Assembly (NCBI RefSeq): GCF_900176655.1
Contig: NZ_LT838844.1
Span: 352,111-396,715, forward strand
DNA from: Collinsella vaginalis
GTDB lineage: Bacteria > Actinomycetota > Coriobacteriia > Coriobacteriales > Coriobacteriaceae
Direction of reading: 5' to 3'
Length of the DNA stretch: 44,605 nt
Every line of letters starts with the position of its first letter. Within the stretch, counting starts at the first letter, position 1. Shown here in pieces: positions 18,086 through 27,619 of this stretch. A model generated the notes under the pieces. It had not been told where the DNA came from. It searched no databases and was given only the letters and a program-made list of their open reading frames with translations. The position numbers and the translations under genes were made by a program.

Positions 18086-18337
18086 ATGGTCGAGTTCACG
18101 TATGTTGTCCGCGGGGCCGAAGGCCTGCATGCGCGACCGGTTGCGACCATCGCCGCCGAGGCCCGCATGTGGGAGAGCGAGATCACTGTGACCTGCGGGG
18201 AGCGTCATGCATCCGCCCGCGACCTCATGGGCTTGATGGCCCTCGCCGCGCGGCACGGGGATGAGCTGACCGTATCCATAGCGGGCCGCGATGAGGATGC
18301 TGCGGCTGCAGCCTTGAGGACCGCCTTCGATTTCTAG
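18086..18337 (+). CDS. ptsH: HPr-family phosphocarrier protein
   Basis: This small cytosolic PTS carrier relays phosphate from enzyme I to EIIA proteins. It has 83 residues, the normal length. The active-site histidine is His15 in EGLHARPVATIA. The second HPr signature, usually around Ser46 in a K/S-I-M-G-V-M segment, reads ARDLMGLMAL here. The residue aligned with regulatory Ser46 is Asp46, so HPr-kinase phosphorylation there is not possible. The start ATG at 18086 gives the standard HPr N-terminus; an in-frame ATG at 18053 would add an atypical Gly/Met-rich extension. Enzyme I is not in the window. Confidence 0.93.
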   Translation: MVEFTYVVRGAEGLHARPVATIAAEARMWESEITVTCGERHASARDLMGLMALAARHGDELTVSIAGRDEDAAAAALRTAFDF

Positions 18338-18372
18338 GTCCGCTTCACGTCATCGCCGCGCGACTCAGGGGC

Positions 18373-18394
18373 GACATGACAAAACTGTCATGTC
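18373..18394. terminator. Perfect 9-bp palindrome after ptsH
   Basis: GACATGACA (18373-18381) and TGTCATGTC (18386-18394) form a 9-bp stem with a 4-nt AAAC loop, 36 nt after the HPr stop. It could be a terminator or an operator for the downstream surface-protein region; a U-run is lacking. The remaining AT-rich interval 18395-18839 has no convincing gene and probably carries the promoter of the surface-protein gene. Confidence 0.45.
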
Positions 18395-18839
18395 TCCGCA
18401 TAATTCCTCAAGCGAGAGGTCATATTTATAGCTCTTATGGGACCGGAGGCAAATCTCATGTCCGGTTGTCATCTGCGCGCCTCCATGAGTCCAGTTCCCC
18501 CACCTTCTGCCAAACTCATCCTTATTTCCCCTGAGTAACCGTAAAGGGGGGGGCGAGCATCTGCTCAATGAGCAAACAGCACTTCACCCCTGCGGGGCAG
18601 CGTCATTCCCGTGCGATAGGGGGCTGTATCTTATTATCGATATATACGTTTGTTTTTTCGAATATAGATAAAAAACTACAAACCTATGTGAAAAATCAGT
18701 CCTCAGCAAATTCTATGAACAGAGCCATCCTATATGTCACACTCCTTTACATTTCCCTTACTTGCGACCTGGATCGCTATGTCGAGGGCCCTTATGCATG
18801 AACGAGCAAGTCGACGAGGGCCCTAGAAAAGGAGTGCAC

Positions 18840-21739
18840 ATGAAGAACAGACTGCGGTGGATCGTGAGCCTGCTGCCCATGGTCGGACTCTGCATGCCCA
18901 CCGGCATGACGCAGGCGCTGACAAGCACGCAGCAGGCTACGGCGCCGTCGGCGACCGCAAGCTCGACAGGGACCGAGGAGGACTCCCGGTCCCGTGCCGC
19001 TGCGGTGAAGGAGGAGCAGGCCGAGGAATCCGCTCCTTCCTCGGACGATCAGTCCACTGCGACGTCTTCCAAGGAAGACCAACCATCCGGCGAGGCCGCG
19101 CGGGCGAACGCCACCAGGGGTAGCCCCGCCGAGGCTGCTTCCGAGGTCACCGCCGTGTCGACGGCGGCCTCCGCCACCGCCTCGACGGCCGCGGAGCCGG
19201 TCCTGCGCGCCCAGGCAGACGGCGCGTCTGCCCCGGCCGCCGATCAGGGGCCGTAGGCCCAGCGCGCCCCGGTGGTGGCCGCGAACGTCACAGTTACCAA
19301 ATTCGAGATCCAAAACACCCGGAACCAGACCACGGACTCGATGTTCTACTCGGACACGTTCAACCTCGTGATGGATTGGGACGCGAGTTCGAACGGGATC
19401 AACATCCACGAGGGCGATTTCTTCGATATCACCCTGCCCGACAACATGAGGTTCCCGTCGGGGACCACGGCGCGCGACTTCGAGATCAAGGACTCCGAGG
19501 GCAACGTCGTGGCGCACGCGCATGTCACGCCGGGGCCCGGTGATGCGGGCGGCACCGTTCGCGTCACCTTCACGAACGCCATCGAGAACCGCTACAACGT
19601 GAAGGGCTCGATCCGTTTGGCTGCGAAATTCGCCATCCGACAGTCGGAGACGAACAAGAAGCACACTTTCAAGGTGACCGCGAACGGGAAGACCATCGAG
19701 AAGGACATCGAGGTCACAGGCCCGAAGGACCTCCATGACGAGCACATCGCGAAATGGGGCCAGGGGAATTTCGATCCTGAGGGTAACCCCGCTGAGCGCG
19801 AGGCGCGCTGGATCATGCGCATCAACCATGGGAAGGCGACGCTCTCAAACGTCGTGGTCGAAGATAAGCTCACCGGCGGCACGGGCACCGAGCGCTACAT
19901 CTCCAACAGCTTCTCGCTCCGCCGCGTCGTGATGGACCAGAAGGGGAACGTGACCGACTGGGGCACGAGCATGGACATCGACGACAAGCTCGAGATCGCC
20001 CCGGACGGGCGCTCCTTCAAGCTCAAGCTCGGCAACATCAACGGTGAGCAGTACCGCCTGGAGTACGTGAGCACCTAAGTGCCTGGGTCGACGCTGCGCA
20101 ACTCGGCGTCCATCACCTCCATCGGCTATGAGAAGAAGACCTTCACGAGCTGGTATCATGCCGCCTCCTCTGGTGGATCGGCCGAGAGCGACCTTGCGAG
20201 CAAGATCAAGCTCATCAAGCTCGATGAAGACGGTGTCACGCCGCTCGCCAACGCGGTGTTTGAGGTGACGCGCCCCGATGGCACCACCTTTGATCTCACC
20301 ACCGGCGCCGACGGCACCGTGACCTCAGGCATTCTGGTTCAGGGCACCTACAAGGTCAAGGAGAAGACTCCGCCCCGCGGGTACCTGTTCAGCGAGGAGG
20401 AGCACACGCTCACGGTCACCCCAACCGGCGGAGCGGTCAAGACCATCACCAACAAGCCGATTCGGATCAAGATCGACGTCAACAAGGCGTGGGTGGGTCC
20501 GGCCCGAAACTCCGTGACCGTGCGCCTGATCGCCGACGGTGCCGACACCGGCAAGCGGCTCACCTTGAACGGCGACAACGACTGGTCAGGCTCGTTCGAG
20601 GATCTGCGCCTGTATCATCCGAACGGTACGGGGATCAAGTATGAGGTGGTGGAGGACGAGGTCCCCGGATATCGGAGTGAGGTTTCCGGCACCGCGGTCG
20701 GCGGCTTCACCATCACCAACACCAATATCGAGACCGTGCGGGTCGCGGGCAACAAGACCTGGGACGACGGCGGCAACCGCGATGGCAAGCGCCCGTCCGC
20801 CATCACCGTGAACCTCCTGCAGAACGGCCAGAAGATCGCGAGCAAGACCGTCACCGCCGCTGACAACTGGGAGTACAGCTTCGCGGGGCTCGCCCGGTAC
20901 GATGCGCGCGGCAACGAGTACGTCTACACGGTGACCGAGGACGCGGTGCCGGATTACTCCACCGATATCGACGGGCCTTCGATCACCAACCGGTACACGC
21001 CGGGCAAGACGTCCGTCTCGGTGATGAAGGCTTGGGACGATGCCGACAACCAGGACGGTATCCGCCCACCTCGATCAAGGCGCAGCTCTACGCCGATGGG
21101 GAGGCCGTGGGGGCCCCGGTCACCCTGAGCGCCGAGAACGGATGGACGCACACCTGGTCTGATCTGTTCCAGACGAAGGACGGGCGGCGGATCGAGTACA
21201 CCGTCCGCGAGGTGGGCGCGACTGCGGGCTACGAGTCCACGGTTACGGGCGATGCGACAGCCGGGTTCACGATCACCAACGCGTACACCCCCGAGGTGCG
21301 CTCCATTCCGGTGACCAAGACGTGGGTGGGCCCTGCGGCCGGTCCGGTTACCGTTCGCCTGCTCGCGGATGGTGTCGACACCGGCAAGACGCTCACGCTG
21401 GATGAGGCGGGCAACTGGACCGGGCCCTTCGAAGACCTGCCTCGCTACCGCAACGGCCAGGAGATCGCCTACACCGTGGTCGAGGACGCGGTGAGCGGTT
21501 ACACCTCCGAGGTGTCCGGCGACGCCGCTTCCGGCTTCACGGTGAAAAACACGAAGAACGAGGACCCCCCGGCGCCGCCGCAGGAGAAGCCGAAGAAACC
21601 CAAGACCCATCGTAAGAAGCGCGCGGCCCTGCCGCAGACCGGCGATGGCGCGCCGGCGGCCATCGGCCTGCTCGCAGCTGCCATCGCGGCAGCTTCAGCC
21701 GGTGTCGTCATGCGCCGCAAGAAGGCCGCCGATCGATAA
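18840..21739 (+). pseudogene. LPXTG-anchored adhesin with Cna_B repeats, disrupted
   Basis: An intact gene would encode about 966 residues. The N-terminus is a signal peptide (MKNRLRWIVSLLPMVG) followed by a Ser/Ala/Glu-rich segment. An adhesin head follows (about 19270-20075), then a SpaA-like prealbumin domain (LASKIKLIKLDEDG..) and four Cna_B-type repeats, each with a [KT]xWxD/G start and an ITNxY end. The C-terminus has a basic PKKPKTHRKKRAA spacer, the sortase motif LPQTG, a hydrophobic segment and RRKKAADR. Three lesions interrupt it: TAG at 19254-19256, where CAG would give GPQAQ; TAA at 20076-20078, where TAC/TAT would give STYVPGS; and a 1-bp deletion near 21066-21068 shifting the frame between GIRP and TSIKAQ. 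All pieces otherwise keep sensible protein sequence, so the decay is recent, or the lesions are sequencing errors. A strong ribosome site (AAAAGGAG) precedes the ATG. Confidence 0.85.
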
Positions 21740-21819
21740 AGGGCACAAGGCCCGTCTGAGCTTGCGCCGCGGGCCTTCGCCCATACGGCTGCGAGATGGA
21801 GCCGGCGGCTGAAAACAAG

Positions 21820-21866
21820 ACCGCCCGTCCGGATGCGAGGTGACCGCATTCTGGACGGGCGGTTTT
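21820..21866. terminator. Strong intrinsic terminator after the surface-protein gene
   Basis: ACCGCCCGTCC and GGACGGGCGGT form an 11-bp stem with an inner ATGCG / CGCAT pairing, followed by TTTTT. On the minus strand the same stem is followed by TCTTGTTTTC, so it may also end manA transcription. Confidence 0.85.
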
Positions 21867-22034
21867 TCATGCCGCATGCGTTTTCCAAAGACACCGCTCC
21901 GGGTTGCCCGACGGAGGAGACTGGCCTGTGGAGGTCTGGCCTTGAGGGTGCAGGGCGTCTCTGAGGCTCTCGATGCCCCGCTTAGAACGCGGGCTCAGGC
22001 CTGGCCCTAGGCGCGGTGCCCGGAAGGCGGGGCC

Positions 22035-22979
22035 CTACACGTGGCTGACGATCAACTCCATCTCGCCATCGAGCGCAAGCTCGCGCACGGCAGCGGGAGC
22101 GATCAGGTGCACGCCCTTCTCGACGGCCTCGCCGCAGATCGTGCCCTCGCCGGAGATCACCGAGACGCAGAGGAACGGGCTCTCGTTCCTCTGCGTCTTC
22201 GCGCCGGACACGCGGACGCGCTCAACGGTGTAGGAGTCGTTCTCCTCGAGCACGCAGACCCCGTCGACCTCGGGCGCCTGCACCGCGCCGGAGTCGGGCG
22301 CCGGCGCGTCGTAGTCGATCACATCGAGGCTCTGCTGCAGGTGCAGCTCGCGGAGGTTGCCGTTCTTGTCGGGGCGGTCGTAGTCGTACACGCGGTAGGT
22401 GATGTCACTCGACTGCTGGACCTCGAGGATGAGGGTCCCCGCCTTGATGGCGTGCACCGTGCCGGGGTTGATTTGGAAGAAATCGCCCGGATGAATGGGC
22501 AGCTCGTGCAAAAGCTCGCTCCACCGCCCCTCCTCGACCATGTGCGCGAACTCCTCGCGGGAGCGGGCGTTTTGGTTCACGATGATCGTGGCGCCCTCGT
22601 CGCAGTCGAGGACGTACCAGCATTCGCGCTTGCCCAGGCTGCCGTTCTCATGCTCGGCCGCGTAGGCGTCGTCGGGGTGCACCTGGATGGACAGGTCCTG
22701 TGCGGCGTCGATGACCTTGACCAGGAGGGGGAAGCGGTCGCCGCAGGCCCCGGGGAAGACCTCGTCGCGATGTTGGTCCCACAGCTCAGAGAGCAGCAGG
22801 CCGTCGAAGCGGCCGCCCTCGATGCGGCAGTCGCCGTGAGGGTGGGCCGAGATCGCCCAGCACTCGCCGATGGGGCCGTCGGGGATCTGGTAACCGAAGA
22901 CGGTCTCGAGGCGCCTTCCGCCCCAGAGCATCTCGTGGAAGACCGGTTGCAGGTGGATCAGTTCATTCGACTCGCTCAT
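22035..22979 (-). CDS. manA: Mannose-6-phosphate isomerase, class I
   Basis: This zinc enzyme interconverts mannose-6-phosphate and fructose-6-phosphate in the cytosol. It has 314 residues, the short class I form typical of Gram-positive bacteria. The cupin metal site is visible as LSIQVHPDD (two ligands), KRECWYVLD (Glu ligand) and PGTVHAI (His). The N-terminus LQPVFHEMLWGGRRLE is the usual family start. GAGGAG lies 5 nt before the ATG. It stands alone on the minus strand next to a GntR regulator. It would feed PTS-imported mannose into glycolysis and support mannosylation precursors. Confidence 0.95.
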   Translation of the reverse strand: MSESNELIHLQPVFHEMLWGGRRLETVFGYQIPDGPIGECWAISAHPHGDCRIEGGRFDGLLLSELWDQHRDEVFPGACGDRFPLLVKVIDAAQDLSIQVHPDDAYAAEHENGSLGKRECWYVLDCDEGATIIVNQNARSREEFAHMVEEGRWSELLHELPIHPGDFFQINPGTVHAIKAGTLILEVQQSSDITYRVYDYDRPDKNGNLRELHLQQSLDVIDYDAPAPDSGAVQAPEVDGVCVLEENDSYTVERVRVSGAKTQRNESPFLCVSVISGEGTICGEAVEKGVHLIAPAAVRELALDGEMELIVSHV

Positions 22980-23064
22980 GGATGCTCCTCATCGTTTGGT
23001 GGAAACGCTTGTTCCACGGTACCACGGTATGCGGACGGCCCGCAGGCCGATCCCTCCGGCGACA

Positions 23065-23787
23065 TCACGCGAGCGTGATGTTGTTCAGCACGTAGCGCTC
23101 GCCGACGTTGCGCGAGCGCGAGTACTCGAACGGGATGCCGCTGTCGAGGTAGCCGACCTGCTCTAGCTCGAGCAGGGGCGCGCCCACCTCGGTGTCCAGG
23201 CGCTCGGCCTCGGACTCCGTGGCCGGCACCGCGCGGATCGCACGGTGGAAGCTCGACAGGGTCAGGCCGATCTCGTCACGCAGGTACCGGTAGACCGATC
23301 CGTAGAGGTGCTGGCGCTTCAGGCCGGGGATCAGGTCGAGCGGCATGTAGGTGTACTCGATGGCGATGGGCACGTCGTCTGAGAGGCGCACGCGGCAGTG
23401 GTAGTAGGCGAAGTCGTCGGGTTCGATGTTCAGCAGCTCGGCGATGTGCGCCGGCGGGGTCACCACGGAGAAGTCGTAGACCTTCGAGGTGACGCGCTCG
23501 CTGTGTTTGTAGTGCTGGGCGCTGAAGCCCTCGGCTCGCTCGTTCGAACCGGTGACCAGCGGGTTCTCCGGCAGGGTGATGGGCTTCTTCACGAAGGTGC
23601 CGCTGCCGCGCCGGCTCGCCACGAGCCCGTTCTCGACGAGCCACTCCATGGCGCGCCGGACGGTGATCTTGCTCACCCCGTACAGCTCGCACAGCTCGAC
23701 CACGGTGGGCAGCTTCTCATTTGGCTTGAGCGCCCCGTCCTCGATGCTCTTCTGTATGTCTGCGGCGATCACTTCGTATTTCAGCAT
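23065..23787 (-). CDS. GntR-family (HutC/FadR-like UTRA) transcriptional regulator
   Basis: This DNA-binding repressor or activator is typical of beta-glucoside and cellobiose operons. It has 240 residues. Residues 1-70 are the winged helix-turn-helix: IAADIQKSIEDGALKPNEKLP, YGVSKITVRRAMEWL and the wing GLVASRRGSGTFV. Residues 95-235 form a UTRA ligand domain, with PIAIEYTYMPLDLIPG and the final VGYLDSGIPFEYSRSRN typical of HutC-subfamily sensors. GAGGG lies 5 nt before the chosen ATG. It is divergent from the GH1-PTS operon at 23951 and very likely controls it through the dyad in the shared promoter region. Confidence 0.92.
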   Translation of the reverse strand: MLKYEVIAADIQKSIEDGALKPNEKLPTVVELCELYGVSKITVRRAMEWLVENGLVASRRGSGTFVKKPITLPENPLVTGSNERAEGFSAQHYKHSERVTSKVYDFSVVTPPAHIAELLNIEPDDFAYYHCRVRLSDDVPIAIEYTYMPLDLIPGLKRQHLYGSVYRYLRDEIGLTLSSFHRAIRAVPATESEAERLDTEVGAPLLELEQVGYLDSGIPFEYSRSRNVGERYVLNNITLA

Positions 23788-23815
23788 GATATCCCTCGCT
23801 ATCGGTGCTCTTGAG

Positions 23816-23892
23816 AGTATAGCCGCTTCTGACACTGATATACCTGCATTTGAGAAAATAACGCTTTACAAGAAAAACTAGAGCGCTATACT
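23816..23892. promoter_or_regulatory. Divergent promoter/operator of the cellobiose-type operon
   Basis: A plus-strand promoter reads TTTACA (23865-23870), 16 nt, TATACT (23887-23892). The -10 box overlaps GCTATACT (23885-23892), an exact inverted copy of AGTATAGC at 23816-23823. The 61-nt gap allows looping by a dimeric repressor; the divergently encoded GntR protein is the obvious candidate. Confidence 0.6.
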
Positions 23893-23950
23893 TTTCTTAA
23901 CAAAGCGGGACAATATAGATGTCCGCAGCTAAAGGAAGGAAGGGAAGCGC

Positions 23951-25351
23951 ATGGGGAAGCACACGCTGCCAGAGGATTTCTTCTTCGGTGCGGCCATGTC
24001 CGGTCCTCAGACCGAGGGCGCCTGGCGTTCCGGCGGCAAGATCGAGAACCTTTGGGACACCTGGTCGAACGAGGATCTCGGCGATTTCTACAACCGCGTC
24101 GGGAGCTACGCGGGCAACGACTTCATGGCGCGCTATCGCGAGGACCTCGCGCTCATGGCCTCGCTCGGGCTCACCACCTACCGCACCTCGATTCAGTGGA
24201 GCCGGCTGCTCACCGCCGAGGGCGAGATCAACCCCGAGGGCGCAGCCTGGTACCACGAGCTGTTCCGCGCCTCACGCGAGGCCGGCCTCGAGTGCTTCGT
24301 CAACCTCTACCACTTCGACATGCCCACCTTCCTGTTCCGGCGCGGCGGCTGGGAGCGCCGTGAGGTCGTCGAGGCCTACGCGCATTACGCCGAGCTCGCC
24401 TTCCGCGAATTTGGTCAGGAGGTGCGCTACTGGTTCACCTTCAACGAGCCCACTGTCGAGCCCGAGCAACGTTATCAGGAGGGTGTCTGGTACCCCAAGC
24501 TGCACGACTTCGGTCGCGCGCGCACGGTCCAGTACCACATCTCGCTCGCCCACGCGCTCGGGGTGGCCGCCTTCCGCCGCGCCCAGGCTGCGGGCGAGGT
24601 GCGCGCCGACGCCAAGATCGGCCTCATCAACGCCTTCACCCCCACCTACACGCGTGAGGACCCCACGCCCGCGGACCTCGAGGCCGTGCGCATGATCGGC
24701 GGCATCAACAACCGCTGGTGGCTCGACCTCATCACCGCCGGCCACCTGCCTGAGGACGTCGTCGACACCCTCGGCGCGCGCGGGGTCAACCTTCCCGTCC
24801 GCCCGGACGACGACGCGATCCTCGCCGAGGGCGTCGTGGACTGGCTCGGTTGCAACTATTATCATCCCACGCGCGTCCAGGCGCCGGCAAGCGACCGCGA
24901 CGAGTACGGCCTGCCGCGCTTCGCCGACGAGTACATCTGGCCCGAGGCGCGGATGAACGAGAGCCGTGGCTGGGAGATCTACCCGCAGGGCCTCTACGAT
25001 TTCGGCATCGACGTGCGCGACAACTACCCCGGCCTCGAGTGGTTCGTGTCCGAGAGCGGCATGGGTGTGATGGACGAGTACAAGCACCGCGGGGAGGACG
25101 GCCGCATCGAGGATCCCTATCGCGTCGACTTCGTCCGCGATCACCTCGTGAGCGTCTCCGAGGCCATCGCTGCGGGCTCACCGTGCCGCGGATACCACTA
25201 CTGGGGCCTCATCGACAACTGGAGCTGGTCGAACGCGTTCAAGAACCGCTACGGCTTTGTCGAGGTGGACCTCATGGACGGCTACCGCCGCCGCCTCAAG
25301 CGCTCGGCCGACTGGCTCGCCGAGGTCACCCGCACGCACGTGCTCGACTGA
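23951..25351 (+). CDS. GH1 beta-glucosidase / 6-phospho-beta-glycosidase
   Basis: This cytosolic GH1 glycosidase has 466 residues. The N-terminus LPEDFFFGAAMSGPQTEGAW is the family signature. Acid/base is Glu166 in TFNEPT, and the nucleophile is Glu368 in the variant VSESGMG (usually xENG). The segment SWSNAFKNRYGFVEVD corresponds to the phosphate-binding loop of 6-phospho-glycosidases and resembles the 6-phospho-beta-galactosidase version, but the lysine is shifted one residue earlier. Whether the substrate is phosphorylated is therefore inferred mainly from the three PTS genes that follow it. AAAGGAAGGAAGGG precedes the ATG. Confidence 0.9.
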   Translation: MGKHTLPEDFFFGAAMSGPQTEGAWRSGGKIENLWDTWSNEDLGDFYNRVGSYAGNDFMARYREDLALMASLGLTTYRTSIQWSRLLTAEGEINPEGAAWYHELFRASREAGLECFVNLYHFDMPTFLFRRGGWERREVVEAYAHYAELAFREFGQEVRYWFTFNEPTVEPEQRYQEGVWYPKLHDFGRARTVQYHISLAHALGVAAFRRAQAAGEVRADAKIGLINAFTPTYTREDPTPADLEAVRMIGGINNRWWLDLITAGHLPEDVVDTLGARGVNLPVRPDDDAILAEGVVDWLGCNYYHPTRVQAPASDRDEYGLPRFADEYIWPEARMNESRGWEIYPQGLYDFGIDVRDNYPGLEWFVSESGMGVMDEYKHRGEDGRIEDPYRVDFVRDHLVSVSEAIAAGSPCRGYHYWGLIDNWSWSNAFKNRYGFVEVDLMDGYRRRLKRSADWLAEVTRTHVLD

Positions 25352-25471
25352 CGTATGACGGCTCGGCCGCCATCGGGGGAGCCCGGTGCGAGCGAGGACG
25401 CGGGGGCGTGCGGCAAGCCTCCCGTGGATATAGGAACCAAGGGTTTTAACAGGAAAGGGATAGGAGAAACC

Positions 25472-26839
25472 ATGGCTTCTGAGAAGGGACAGGCGCTCCT
25501 CGACGTGTTCGCCGAGAAGTCCGCCAAGATCGGCAACCAGGTGCACCTGCGGTCGCTGCGCGACGCGTTCGCCACCATCATGCCGCTGTTCATCCTCGCC
25601 GGCATCGGCGTGCTGGTGAACGCCGTCGTGTTCGACAAGATCTGGGGCGAGACCGGCTTCGCGCCCAACGCCGAGCTGCTCACCACGCTCCAGTACTGGG
25701 GCAACGCCATCACCACGGGCACGCTGAGCATCTCCGCGCTGCTGCTCGCCGGCATGATCGGCTACAGCTTCGCGAAGAACAAGCGCTTCGACAACGCGAT
25801 CTCCTGCGTGGTCATCGCCATCGCGGCCTTCGTGATCATGATGCCGCAGACCGTCACGGCCAACCTCGCCGCGACCTCCGAGCTGCTGACTGATGAGATC
25901 ACGACTGCCGAGGTCGGCGGCGTGCTCAGCACCGCCAACACCGGCACCCAGGGCATGTTCGGCGCCATCATCATCGGCCTGCTCGCCACCACGCTCTTCA
26001 TCAAGCTCTCCGAGATCGATCGCCTCTCCATCCACCTCGGCGAGGGCGTGCCGCCCGCGGTTGAGAAGTCCTTCAATGTGCTGATCCCGATGATGCTCAC
26101 CCTCGGCAGCTTCGCCGTCGTGGCCCTCATCCTGAACGCCGCCTTCTCGACCGACCTCATCACGCTCATCAACACCTGGATCCAGACGCCGCTGCGCTCC
26201 GTCGTCACGAGCCTGCCCGGCCTCGTCTTCGTGTACTGCCTCGGCACCTTCCTGTTCACCCTCGGTATCCACCAGACCACCATCAACGGCGTGCTCGTGG
26301 AGCCCATCCTCACCATCGTCCTGCTCGAGAACACGGCCCTCTTCCAGGCCGGCCAGGCGATCCCCGTTGAGAACTACATGAACATGGACATCATCAACGT
26401 GTTCGCCTTGACCGGTGGCTCCGGCTGCACCATCGCCCTCCTGATCGCAACGTTCATCTGGGGCAAGTACAAGCCGTCCCGCGAGGTTGCCAAGATGGCC
26501 CTGCTGCCCGGCATCTTCAACATCAACGAGCCGGTCATCTACGGCTACCCCGTGGTCTACAACGTGCCGCTGATGGTCCCGTTCGTGGGGTGCGTCGCGG
26601 TGAACATCATCGTGTCCTACCTCGCCACCGTCGCCGGCATCATCGCGCCCTGCGCGATCCAGGTGCCCTGGACGACCCCGCTGTTCCTGAACAGCTTCCT
26701 CGCCACGGGCGGCGATGTCGCCGCGGTGGTGCTGCAGGTCATCCTGCTCGTGGTCGACGTCCTGCTCTACCTGCCCTTCATGAAGGTTTCCGAGAGGTCC
26801 CTCATCAAGCAGGCTGAGCTCGAGGGCGAAACCGCGTAA
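25472..26839 (+). CDS. PTS EIIC, lactose/cellobiose (oligo-beta-glucoside) family
   Basis: This membrane permease of the Lac/cellobiose PTS family has 455 residues and about 10 membrane segments. It starts with a cytoplasmic helix, KIGNQVHLRSLRDAF, typical of CelB/ChbC. The signature region GIHQTTINGVLVEPI and the conserved substrate-site loop FNINEPVIYGYPVV are clear. The ATG has TAGGAG 5 nt upstream. The EIIB and EIIA genes follow as separate proteins, as usual for this family. Transport of cellobiose or a related beta-disaccharide is the best guess; chitobiose and lichenan oligomers cannot be excluded. Confidence 0.94.
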   Translation: MASEKGQALLDVFAEKSAKIGNQVHLRSLRDAFATIMPLFILAGIGVLVNAVVFDKIWGETGFAPNAELLTTLQYWGNAITTGTLSISALLLAGMIGYSFAKNKRFDNAISCVVIAIAAFVIMMPQTVTANLAATSELLTDEITTAEVGGVLSTANTGTQGMFGAIIIGLLATTLFIKLSEIDRLSIHLGEGVPPAVEKSFNVLIPMMLTLGSFAVVALILNAAFSTDLITLINTWIQTPLRSVVTSLPGLVFVYCLGTFLFTLGIHQTTINGVLVEPILTIVLLENTALFQAGQAIPVENYMNMDIINVFALTGGSGCTIALLIATFIWGKYKPSREVAKMALLPGIFNINEPVIYGYPVVYNVPLMVPFVGCVAVNIIVSYLATVAGIIAPCAIQVPWTTPLFLNSFLATGGDVAAVVLQVILLVVDVLLYLPFMKVSERSLIKQAELEGETA

Positions 26840-26900
26840 GATATCGGTATGGTTTCCGGCGCGTCGGCTCGGGTCGGCGCGCCTTTCGAGAGGAGCTCTC

Positions 26901-27206
26901 ATGAAGAAGATCCTGCTGTGCTGCAACGCGGGCATGTCAACGAGCCTGCTCGTGCAGAAGATGCAGAAGGAGGCCGCCAGCCGCGGGCTCGACGTCGAGA
27001 TCGAGGCCCGCCCGCTGAACGAGGCCATGGACCATCTGGACGATGCCAACATCATCCTGCTCGGCCCGCAGATCGGCTACACCAAGGACGACTTCACGGC
27101 CGCGGTCGCCGGTAAGGACATCCCGGTCGAGGTCATCCCCATGGCCGATTACGGCCGCATGAACGCGGCCAAGATCATCGACACCGCCATCGAGAAGATT
27201 GGATAG
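26901..27206 (+). CDS. PTS EIIB, lactose/cellobiose family
   Basis: This soluble phosphotransfer domain has 101 residues, the normal length. The active-site loop KKILLCCNAGMSTSLL carries the phosphocysteine, most likely Cys8; Cys7 beside it is unusual, since most family members have Val or Ala there. The remainder (LLGPQIGYTKDD, IDTAIEKIG) matches CelA/ChbB. It receives phosphate from the EIIA encoded 7 nt downstream and passes it to the sugar bound by the EIIC. Confidence 0.95.
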   Translation: MKKILLCCNAGMSTSLLVQKMQKEAASRGLDVEIEARPLNEAMDHLDDANIILLGPQIGYTKDDFTAAVAGKDIPVEVIPMADYGRMNAAKIIDTAIEKIG

Positions 27207-27213
27207 GAGCGCC

Positions 27214-27552
27214 ATGACCCCTGAGGAGACCGAGGAGCTGCAGCTCACCTGCTTTGAGATCATCAGCTACGTGGGCACGGCCAAGAGCGCGTTCGTGAAC
27301 GCCGTGAAGGCCGCCAAGGCAGGTGACTTCGAGGGCGCCGAGAAGCTGATCGCCGAGGGCGACACCGCCTACAACGGCGGGCACGACGCGCACATGAAGC
27401 TCCTGCAGGCAGATGCCGCCGGCGAGCGCGAGCCTGTCGCGCCGCTCATCCTCCTGCACGCCGAGGACCAGATGGCGAGCACGGAGACGGTCCGCATCAT
27501 GGCCGTCGAGCTCATCGACGTGCACCGCGCCCTGGCGGAGCTCAAGGCGTAG
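27214..27552 (+). CDS. PTS EIIA, lactose/cellobiose family
   Basis: This all-helical, trimeric PTS component has 112 residues. Typical blocks are the first helix EEVCFEII-like ELQLTCFEIISYVGTAKS, the middle AKAGDFEGAEKLI, and the phospho-histidine segment LILLHAEDQMAS with His82. The start ATG has TAGGAG 5 nt upstream, a site that overlaps the EIIB stop codon. It is the last gene of the operon, with a strong terminator 68 nt downstream. Confidence 0.95.
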   Translation: MTPEETEELQLTCFEIISYVGTAKSAFVNAVKAAKAGDFEGAEKLIAEGDTAYNGGHDAHMKLLQADAAGEREPVAPLILLHAEDQMASTETVRIMAVELIDVHRALAELKA

Positions 27553-27619
27553 GCTCGCCGCACACTTCGGCGCATGGCCCCTCGATCGCGGCCGCGCCGC
27601 CTGTCAATGCGATCATTTT

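Noticed and set aside
18568..18801. 77-codon open frame in the AT-rich region before the surface-protein gene
   Set aside because: No ribosome site and no recognisable family; the sequence is better explained as promoter or leader of the adhesin gene.
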